Shown in pieces: positions 51,453 to 56,772 of a stretch of 56,772 nucleotides of DNA. The position numbers and the translations under genes are program-made. The DNA comes from Pararhodospirillum oryzae (GTDB lineage Bacteria; Pseudomonadota; Alphaproteobacteria; Rhodospirillales; Rhodospirillaceae), in NCBI RefSeq assembly GCF_007992075.1, contig NZ_BJZO01000013.1, positions 1 through 56,772 on the forward strand, in the 5' to 3' direction. Position 1 is the first letter of the stretch, and every line of letters begins with the position of its first letter. A model generated the notes under the pieces. It ran no database searches and was not told the DNA's origin. It was given only the letters and a program-made list of their open reading frames with translations.

Positions 51453-51899
51453 ATGGAGAGGTTGGATCCGGTTGACCTGGACCCCAGGCTGGCGGCCGAC
51501 ACGGTCTTTGTCGCGCCCTGGCCCCTGTGTGACGTGCGCCTGATGAACGACGCCCGCTATCCCTGGCTGGTGCTGATCCCGCGCTGCCCGGGCGCGAGCG
51601 AGCCCTTCGACCTTGATCCGGCCGTCCAGGACCGTCTGTGGCGGGAAGTCAGCCACGCGGCCCGCGTCCTTAAAACGTGGAGTGGCGCCGACAAGATCAA
51701 CGTGGGCGCCCTGGGAAACGTGGTTGCCCAGCTGCATGTTCACGTGGTGGGGCGTCGGGTGGGAGACGAGGCCTGGCCGGGGCCGGTCTGGGGGCAGGGG
51801 ACGGCCACGTCCTACCCGGACGCCGAGCTTTCCTTGCTGGTGGCGGGGCTGCAAGCCGCCCTGGGCCAGCCCGAGGACGAGGGCCCCGCCCCGTGTTGA
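51453..51899 (+). CDS. HIT-domain protein
   Basis: 148 residues from ATG 51453 (AAGGAA upstream). PLCDVRLMNDARYPWLVLIP is a common HIT opening, and the catalytic histidine triad region reads VVAQLHVHVVGRR, with two of the three usual His and the third position replaced by Val-Gly. Nucleotide-binding, likely a nucleoside-phosphate hydrolase or a diverged member. It is followed after 37 bp by a secreted-protein gene on the same strand. Confidence 0.88.
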   Translation: MERLDPVDLDPRLAADTVFVAPWPLCDVRLMNDARYPWLVLIPRCPGASEPFDLDPAVQDRLWREVSHAARVLKTWSGADKINVGALGNVVAQLHVHVVGRRVGDEAWPGPVWGQGTATSYPDAELSLLVAGLQAALGQPEDEGPAPC

Positions 51900-51936
51900 T
51901 CGTTCGTGTTTCTCTCCAGTCCTGGGACATCCGTGG

Positions 51937-52548
51937 ATGAGCCGTCCTGTCCGCTTGTTGCGTTGTCTTTTGCCGTGCGTGGTCTTGCTGATGGCGCTGA
52001 TCGGGGCCATCGGGCCCGTGGAGGCCGCCTCGCCCACGCCGCCGGGCCAGAAGCCTTCCCCCACCGTTGCCGAGGCCCAGCCGCCGGGCCTGGGTCTGCG
52101 CTTCCGCTATCCCGCCGGGTGGACCGTCGCCCGGGTGGACGGGCACACGGTCCTGGTGTCGGGGCCGCAGGGCACCGAGGACTGGCTGACCACGCTCACC
52201 ATCAGCAACCAGGAACTTCCGGCCGCCGGGGGCGCCGACCAGAAGGCGGGCGCGATGATCACCGATTACCTGGCGGCGATCCGCGCGCGCAGCGGTCAGC
52301 ACGAGGTGCTGCAAGAAGCGCCGTTCCAATTCGAGGGCAGCGGGCCGGGGCGCGGCGGGGCCCAGGCGGTGGTGCGCTTCCAGGGGGATGATGGCCCGGT
52401 GCGCCAGTGGATGGTGATCGTGCCGCGCACCGACATCCCCGTGGCCCATGTCCTGCTGTACAGCGCGCCCGACGACGCGTTCGAGCGCGGGGTGCCGGTG
52501 GTTCAGCGCGTGCTGGATTCCCTGGTCTTGCTGCCGGCCCGGCGCTGA
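51937..52548 (+). CDS. exported protein of unknown function
   Basis: 203 residues. The signal peptide is clear (RLLRCLLPCVVLLMALIGAI, cleavage likely after PVEAA), then a Pro-rich spacer and an alpha/beta domain beginning LGLRFRYPAGWTVARVDGHT, similar in style to PsbP/DcrB-like domains (FxYPxGW opening, VRQWMVIVPRT strand, closing VVQRVLDSLVLL). PsbP-like or DcrB-like fold is a suggestion only. Lies between the HIT gene and photolyase gene, all on one strand. Confidence 0.78.
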   Translation: MSRPVRLLRCLLPCVVLLMALIGAIGPVEAASPTPPGQKPSPTVAEAQPPGLGLRFRYPAGWTVARVDGHTVLVSGPQGTEDWLTTLTISNQELPAAGGADQKAGAMITDYLAAIRARSGQHEVLQEAPFQFEGSGPGRGGAQAVVRFQGDDGPVRQWMVIVPRTDIPVAHVLLYSAPDDAFERGVPVVQRVLDSLVLLPARR

Positions 52549-52593
52549 GCCTTTCGCTTTCCTGGTCTTGTTTTCTCGCGGAGCCGTGCCCTC

Positions 52594-54051
52594 ATGACCG
52601 ACCCCGTGGTGCTGTGGTTTCGTCGCGACCTGCGCGTGGAGGACAATCCGGCCCTGGTCGCCGCCGTGGGCTCGGGCGCGCCGGTCGCGGCCGTGTACGT
52701 GCATGACGACGCGCGCGAGGCCCTGGCCGGAGGGGCCAGCCGCTGGGCCCTCGCCGGGGCCCTGGAAAGCCTGGGCCGGGCCCTGGCCGAACGGGGCGGG
52801 CGCTTGCTGCTGCTGCGGGGCGAGGCGGCCACGGTGCTGCCCGCCCTGGCCCGCCAGCTGGGGGCGGGGCATGTGCATGCCATGCGCGCGGTCGGCCCCG
52901 AGGCCCGGGAGGAAGAGGCGGTGGCCCGTGCCCTGGAAGGCGCGGGGCGGAGATGCACGTTTCACGACGGTGCCCTGCTGCACGATCCCCGCTCCCTGAC
53001 CACCCGGACCGGCACCCCCTACCGGGTGTTCACGCCGTTTTGGGGAACGCTGGCCCGCACCTTGGACCCGGGGACCCCGCTGCCGGCCCCGGCCCGCGTG
53101 CCCGCTCCCGAGTCCTTGCCGGAGGGCGAAACGCTGGCGGCCTGGGGGCTGCGGCCGCGCGATCCCGATTGGGCCGGGGGCCTGCGCGCGACCTGGACCT
53201 GTGGCGAGGCGGCGGCCCGGGCCCGGCTCGCGGCGTTCGTGGACGGAGCGCTGGATGGCTACGACGCCGGGCGCGATCGTCCCGACCGCCCGGCGACCTC
53301 GGGACTGGCCCCGGCCCTGGCGCTGGGCGAGCTTTCGCCCCGTGAGGTGTGGGCCGCCTGCCGGCTCCATCCCCCCGGCCCGGGCGCGGAGGCCTTCTCG
53401 CGGCAACTGGGCTGGCGGGAGTTTTCATACCACCTGCTCCACCACGCCCCCGACATGGCCCGGCGCTCCTTGCGCGCGCCCTTCGAGGCCTTCCCCTGGC
53501 GCGATCCCGCCACCGACCCGGACACCGCCGCCGCCCTGGCCGCGTGGCGCCGGGGACGCACCGGCGTGCCGTTCGTCGATGCCGGGATGCGCGCCCTGTG
53601 GCACACGGGAACGATGCACAACCGGGTGCGCATGGTCGTGGCCTCGTTCCTGGTCAAGCATCTGCTGATCGACTGGCGGGTCGGGCTCGCCTGGTTCGAC
53701 GATACCCTGGTCGATGCCGACCCGGCCAACAATCCGGCCGGCTGGCAGTGGGTGGCGGGCTGCGGGGTGGATGCCGCGCCCTATTTCCGGGTGTTCAATC
53801 CCGTGGCCCAGGGGGAGAAATTCGATCCCGACGGGGCCTACGTGCGCCAGTGGGTGCCCGAACTGGCCCGGTTGCCGGCCCCCTTGATCCATCGGCCGTG
53901 GACAGCCTCGCCGGTGGAACTGGCCGCCGCCGGGGTCCGGCTGGGCGAGACCTACCCGCGCCCGCTCCTCGACCTGGCGCAAGGGCGCCTGCGGGCCCTG
54001 GCCGCCCATGCCACGCTCAGGGAGGGGCCATTCCGGGATAGTAATAATTAA
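52594..54051 (+). CDS. phrB: deoxyribodipyrimidine photolyase (class I CPD type)
   Basis: 485 residues. N-terminal antenna domain opens VVLWFRRDLRVEDNPAL; the C-terminal FAD domain has QLGWREFSYHLLHH, TGTMHNRVRMVVASFLVKHL and WQWVAGCGVDAAPYFRVFNP followed by PVAQGEKFDPDG, the standard class I photolyase series, including the Asn facing FAD N5. It repairs UV-made cyclobutane dimers using blue light. Start ATG 52594. Suits a phototroph exposed to light. High confidence; a cryptochrome reading is less likely given the complete repair motifs. Confidence 0.95.
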   Translation: MTDPVVLWFRRDLRVEDNPALVAAVGSGAPVAAVYVHDDAREALAGGASRWALAGALESLGRALAERGGRLLLLRGEAATVLPALARQLGAGHVHAMRAVGPEAREEEAVARALEGAGRRCTFHDGALLHDPRSLTTRTGTPYRVFTPFWGTLARTLDPGTPLPAPARVPAPESLPEGETLAAWGLRPRDPDWAGGLRATWTCGEAAARARLAAFVDGALDGYDAGRDRPDRPATSGLAPALALGELSPREVWAACRLHPPGPGAEAFSRQLGWREFSYHLLHHAPDMARRSLRAPFEAFPWRDPATDPDTAAALAAWRRGRTGVPFVDAGMRALWHTGTMHNRVRMVVASFLVKHLLIDWRVGLAWFDDTLVDADPANNPAGWQWVAGCGVDAAPYFRVFNPVAQGEKFDPDGAYVRQWVPELARLPAPLIHRPWTASPVELAAAGVRLGETYPRPLLDLAQGRLRALAAHATLREGPFRDSNN

Positions 54052-54119
54052 TAGTCCGAAACGAACCGACCGCGCAGTGAAAAATCTGCGATCGCAGCAG
54101 GGATTCGCGGGGACAATGC

Positions 54120-54147
54120 TTGCCCGAGGGGCGAAAGCGTGTATAGT
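54120..54147 (+). promoter_or_regulatory. candidate promoter of the ribosomal operon
   Basis: TTGCCC (54120-54125), 16-base spacer, TATAGT (54142-54147). Located about 130 bp before rpsF, giving a leader that includes the hairpin at 54169-54194. Confidence 0.55.
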
Positions 54148-54168
54148 GCGCGCCTCTTCCAACCCTTG

Positions 54169-54194
54169 CCGGTGACCCCGAGCGGGTCAGCCGG
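54169..54194 (+). promoter_or_regulatory. leader hairpin of rpsF, possible S6:S18 site
   Basis: CCGG (54169-54172), GACCC (54174-54178), loop, GGGTC (54184-54188), CCGG (54191-54194). Leaders of rpsF operons in many bacteria carry an S6:S18-binding motif with conserved CCG; whether this is that motif is unproven. Confidence 0.35.
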
Positions 54195-54278
54195 CTATGC
54201 CTCGTTGTGTCTGGCGCTGTTCTTCGGACCGCGCGGGGCACCGTCGGGGAAGAGAAAAGCCACAAGGGACCACAGCAC

Positions 54279-54737
54279 ATGGCCTTTTATGAATGCGTGC
54301 TCATCGCGCGCCAGGATATTGCGACCACCCAGGTGGACGCGCTGGGCGATGAGGTGACCTCGATCGTCTCCGAGGGAGGCGGCACGGTCAGCAAGCGGGA
54401 GTACTGGGGGCTGCGTAGCCTCAACTTCCGCATCAAGAAGAACCGCAAGGGACACTATCTCCTTGTGAACATTGATGCGCCGGCGCCCGCCGTCCACGAG
54501 CTGGAGCGTCGCTTGCGTCTCAATGAAGACGTGATCCGCCACATGGTGATCCGGGTTGACGCCCTTGATGAAGGGCAGTCGGCCATGATGCAGAAGAACG
54601 ATCGTCCGGAGCGGCCGAACCGTCGTGGCGAGCGCTTCGGCGACCGTCCGGAGCGGGGCGAGCGCGGCGAGCGTTTCCCCCGGGGTGATCGCCCCGACCG
54701 TGGCGAGCGTCGTTCCCAGCGTGAAGGAGCCGAATAA
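54279..54737 (+). CDS. rpsF: 30S ribosomal protein S6
   Basis: 152 residues from ATG 54279, AAGGGA upstream. [20 protein letters not shown] and the later [18 protein letters not shown] and RHMVIRVD are S6 landmarks. The C-terminal 45 residues are an Arg/Glu/Gly-rich extension ([20 protein letters not shown]), common in alphaproteobacterial S6. First gene of the operon; its stop overlaps the rpsR start (TAATG). S6 binds S18 on the platform of the small subunit. Confidence 0.97.
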   Translation: MAFYECVLIARQDIATTQVDALGDEVTSIVSEGGGTVSKREYWGLRSLNFRIKKNRKGHYLLVNIDAPAPAVHELERRLRLNEDVIRHMVIRVDALDEGQSAMMQKNDRPERPNRRGERFGDRPERGERGERFPRGDRPDRGERRSQREGAE

Positions 54738-54970
54738 TGGCCGCTCCCCGTCGTCCGTTTTTCCGCCGGCGCAAGACCTGCCCGTTCTCGGGCGCCAATG
54801 CCCCCAAGATCGACTACAAGGACATCAAGCTGCTGAGCCGCTTCGTGTCCGAGCGCGGCAAGATCGTCCCGAGCCGCATCACCGCCGTGTCGGCCAAGAA
54901 GCAGCGTGAGCTGGCTCGTGCCATCAAGCGCGCCCGCTTCCTGTCGCTTCTGCCTTACGTGCTGAAGTAA
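54737..54970 (+). CDS. rpsR: 30S ribosomal protein S18
   Basis: 77 residues. [39 protein letters not shown] and [20 protein letters not shown] cover the whole S18 family profile, including the conserved Cys. Start overlaps the rpsF stop by one base, so translation is coupled. A normal-length, certain call. Confidence 0.98.
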   Translation: MAAPRRPFFRRRKTCPFSGANAPKIDYKDIKLLSRFVSERGKIVPSRITAVSAKKQRELARAIKRARFLSLLPYVLK

Positions 54971-55011
54971 GCCCCACGGCCGCCCCCCGGGGCCCGAACC
55001 GGAGAGACGCC

Positions 55012-55953
55012 ATGCTCAGGACCCTGCCGCACGCGGCCGTCGCCGGACTGGCGGGGATTCTGATGTTCGCCTCGTTCCTGTACGTCCCCGTTCTGGGCGT
55101 GCTGATCACCCAGGCGTCCATCCTGCCCCTTCTGGGGGTAGGGCTGCGCTTCGGCCTGCCGACTGTTCTGGTCGGGGCCGGGGTGGCCCTGGGCGGCGCG
55201 GTGATCGCCCTGCCGCTGGCCATGGCGCCGGTGCTGACCTTGCTTGACCTTCTGCCCGCCGTGCTGGTCACAAGCCTGGCCTTGCGTCCGGCACCGGGGG
55301 GGGGAGATCAAGGAGGGCCGGCGGCATGGTATCCGCCCGGCCGGGTGCTGGCCTGGCTGTCGGTGGCCTCCCTGGGGCTGCTGGCCCTGTTCGCGGTGGG
55401 CATGCCCCCCAGCGAGCAGGGGTTGCAACACCAGGTGGCAACGATGGTTCAGGCCGCGCTGGACACGGTTCTGGCGGCGGCTCCCGCCGATACCCGGGCC
55501 CAGGTTGTGGCGAGCATGCCGGTCTATCTTCCCGGTGTGTTCCTGGCAACGTGGGTGGTGCGGATCGCCCTTTGCGCGATGGTGGCCCAGCGTCTGCTGA
55601 GCCGGCGCAAGATGGCGCGCCGTCCCACGCCGGTTTATGGCGCCCTTGACCTCCCTTCCTGGTCCGTTGGCCTGTTCGTGGCCGCGGGCGTGGCGGGCGT
55701 GGTTCTGGGCGGCGACGGGGGATACCTGGCGGCCAACGCCTTGTTGGGGCTGTCCGTGCCCCTCATGGCCATGGGCTTGGTTCTGGTGCACAACGCTGCC
55801 CGCGCGCTGCCCCATCCCGGGATCGCGCTGGGGGCTTTTTACGCAACGATGGTCCTCGGATCGACGCTGGCCCTTGCCGCCGTCGTCGCTGCTGGACTGG
55901 TGGAAGTGATGATCAAGCGGGGCTGGTTCCAGGGGCAGGCGTCGCGAGGCTGA
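55012..55953 (+). CDS. DUF2232 membrane protein
   Basis: 313 residues with about eight membrane spans (for example LAGILMFASFLYVPVLGVLI and LPAVLVTSLALRPAP). DUF2232 proteins sit between rpsR and rplI in many alphaproteobacteria and elsewhere are linked to S-component-like transporters; the true function is unsettled. Start ATG 55012 follows GGAGAG. Position in the operon is the strongest support. Confidence 0.88.
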   Translation: MLRTLPHAAVAGLAGILMFASFLYVPVLGVLITQASILPLLGVGLRFGLPTVLVGAGVALGGAVIALPLAMAPVLTLLDLLPAVLVTSLALRPAPGGGDQGGPAAWYPPGRVLAWLSVASLGLLALFAVGMPPSEQGLQHQVATMVQAALDTVLAAAPADTRAQVVASMPVYLPGVFLATWVVRIALCAMVAQRLLSRRKMARRPTPVYGALDLPSWSVGLFVAAGVAGVVLGGDGGYLAANALLGLSVPLMAMGLVLVHNAARALPHPGIALGAFYATMVLGSTLALAAVVAAGLVEVMIKRGWFQGQASRG

Positions 55954-56037
55954 GCAAGGCATCGCCGCGCGGGACTCCCACGGTCGGGGAACCGGGTTTC
56001 GCATCAAGGGTCGCAAGCCGACCCGGGGAGGCATGAA

Positions 56038-56613
56038 ATGATGGAAGTGATCCTGCTGGAGCGGATCGAAAAGCTGGGCTTCATGGGTGATACCGTGAAG
56101 GTCAAGGATGGGTACGCGCGCAACTTCCTGTTGCCGCAAAAGAAGGCCCTGCGCAAGACCAAGGCGAACATGGCGGTCTTCGAGGCGCGCAAGGCTGAGC
56201 TGGAAGCCCTGAACCTGAAGCGGCGCTCGGAAGCCGAACAGGTCGCGGCGCGCATGGAAGGCCTGACCCTGATCATGATCCGTCAGGCGGGCGAGGGTGG
56301 TCAGCTGTACGGGTCGGTGTCCGCGCGCGACATCACCGACGGCCTGAAGGCGGAAGGCTACGTGGTCAGCCGCCAGCAGGTTCTGCTGAACCAGCCGATC
56401 AAGGACCTGGGCCGCTACGAAACCCGCGTGTCGCTGCACCCGGAAGTGGTCGTTCCCCTGGTCGTGGTCGTGGCCCGCACCGAGGACGAAGCCCGCGCCG
56501 TGGCGAGCGACGAAGCCGAGGCCGAGGCCGAGGAAGACATGGTGGAAGAGGACTCCCTGGAAGCCGAGCTCGACAGCGAGCTGGGCGACGGGGACGACGA
56601 CGAAGCCCTCTAA
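56038..56613 (+). CDS. rplI: 50S ribosomal protein L9
   Basis: 191 residues. [20 protein letters not shown] and [20 protein letters not shown] are the N-domain; the long connecting helix ([20 protein letters not shown]) and C-domain ([16 protein letters not shown]) follow. A 45-residue acidic tail (Glu/Asp/Ala) extends beyond the usual end, typical for alphaproteobacteria. Start at 56038 or at the next ATG; GGGGAGG lies upstream. Last gene of the operon. Confidence 0.97.
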   Translation: MMEVILLERIEKLGFMGDTVKVKDGYARNFLLPQKKALRKTKANMAVFEARKAELEALNLKRRSEAEQVAARMEGLTLIMIRQAGEGGQLYGSVSARDITDGLKAEGYVVSRQQVLLNQPIKDLGRYETRVSLHPEVVVPLVVVVARTEDEARAVASDEAEAEAEEDMVEEDSLEAELDSELGDGDDDEAL

Positions 56614-56641
56614 GGGGTTCGTCCACCCAACGCCTTGATTT

Positions 56642-56681
56642 CACCCGCCCGCTGCCTTTTTGGCCGGGCGGGTGTTTTTTT
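56642..56681 (+). terminator. rho-independent terminator of the ribosomal operon
   Basis: CACCCGCCCG (56642-56651) and CGGGCGGGTG (56665-56674), a perfect 10-bp stem, then seven T. Confidence 0.95.
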
Positions 56682-56710
56682 GCCCGAAGGGGATCGTCCG
56701 GCGCGGGCGT

Positions 56711-56756
56711 TGGAGCCTTCCGTTTCACGTTGAAGCGGACAGACTCCAGATCCCTT
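56711..56756. repeat. intergenic palindromic repeat, family B copy 2
   Basis: Core TTCCGTTTCACGTTGAAGCG (from 56718) through AGATCCCTTT, nearly identical to 19463-19502. The closing stem is TGGAG (56711-56715) with CTCCA (56744-56748), where copy 1 has TTGAG with CTCAA: both partners changed together. The copy may continue past the window edge. Confidence 0.85.
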
Positions 56757-56772
56757 TGTGTGATACCAACGG

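Overview
The window is GC-rich chromosomal DNA from a purple non-sulfur alphaproteobacterium of the Rhodospirillaceae. The basis is a form II RuBisCO whose active-site numbering matches the Rhodospirillum rubrum enzyme residue for residue, two small antenna (light-harvesting beta/alpha) operons, a Rieske protein of the bc1 complex, and the alphaproteobacterial order rpsF-rpsR-DUF2232-rplI. My best guess, from memory of the family and not from a search, is a Rhodospirillum/Pararhodospirillum species such as P. photometricum. No plasmid, phage, transposase or CRISPR genes are seen.

Layout. 1-3.0 kb: an AT-rich, probably acquired minus-strand cluster (radical SAM enzyme, short aldehyde dehydrogenase, YgjV-type membrane protein). 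3.1-6.6 kb: MarR regulator with an EmrA/EmrB-type export pair. 6.7-9.6 kb: an AvcD-like anti-phage dCTP deaminase preceded by a strong nested hairpin, then a gene with weak DUF488-like features and two tiny membrane-protein genes. 9.7-17.4 kb: housekeeping (glutaryl-CoA dehydrogenase, DEAD-box helicase, pteridine reductase-like SDR plus folB, uvrC, pgsA). 17.6-21.7 kb: a GAF protein with a degenerate histidine-kinase core, DUF4236, cutA, a hypothetical gene and a receiver-domain protein. 21.7-24.0 kb: cbbM and scpB. 24.0-26.5 kb: a PaeR7I/XhoI-type restriction-modification pair. 26.6-38.4 kb: ettA, a ParA-like ATPase, a Nudix hydrolase, a chemoreceptor, a periplasmic cupin, tRNA-Leu(CAA), petA and a 1288-residue hybrid kinase. 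38.4-42.9 kb: a thioesterase, tRNA-Leu(TAA), two near-identical antenna operons, and an extended-SDR protein whose tail carries three copies of an unfamiliar repeat. 43.1-54.1 kb: BenE-type transporter, MocR regulator, flavodoxin, an unknown 116-residue protein, ribF, MaoC dehydratase, a BLUF photoreceptor, EamA transporter, HIT protein, a secreted protein and a photolyase. 54.2-56.7 kb: the ribosomal operon, closed by a clear terminator.

How it fits together. Antenna proteins, cbbM and petA serve phototrophic and autotrophic growth; BLUF and photolyase handle light sensing and light damage; AvcD and the PaeR7I-type system are two separate phage defences. Several palindromic repeat families lie between genes, often touching stop or start codons, with compensating changes in their stems. 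The least explained items are the triple-repeat tail at 42.4-42.9 kb, the deaminase locus with its 5' hairpin, and the degenerate kinase at 17.6 kb.
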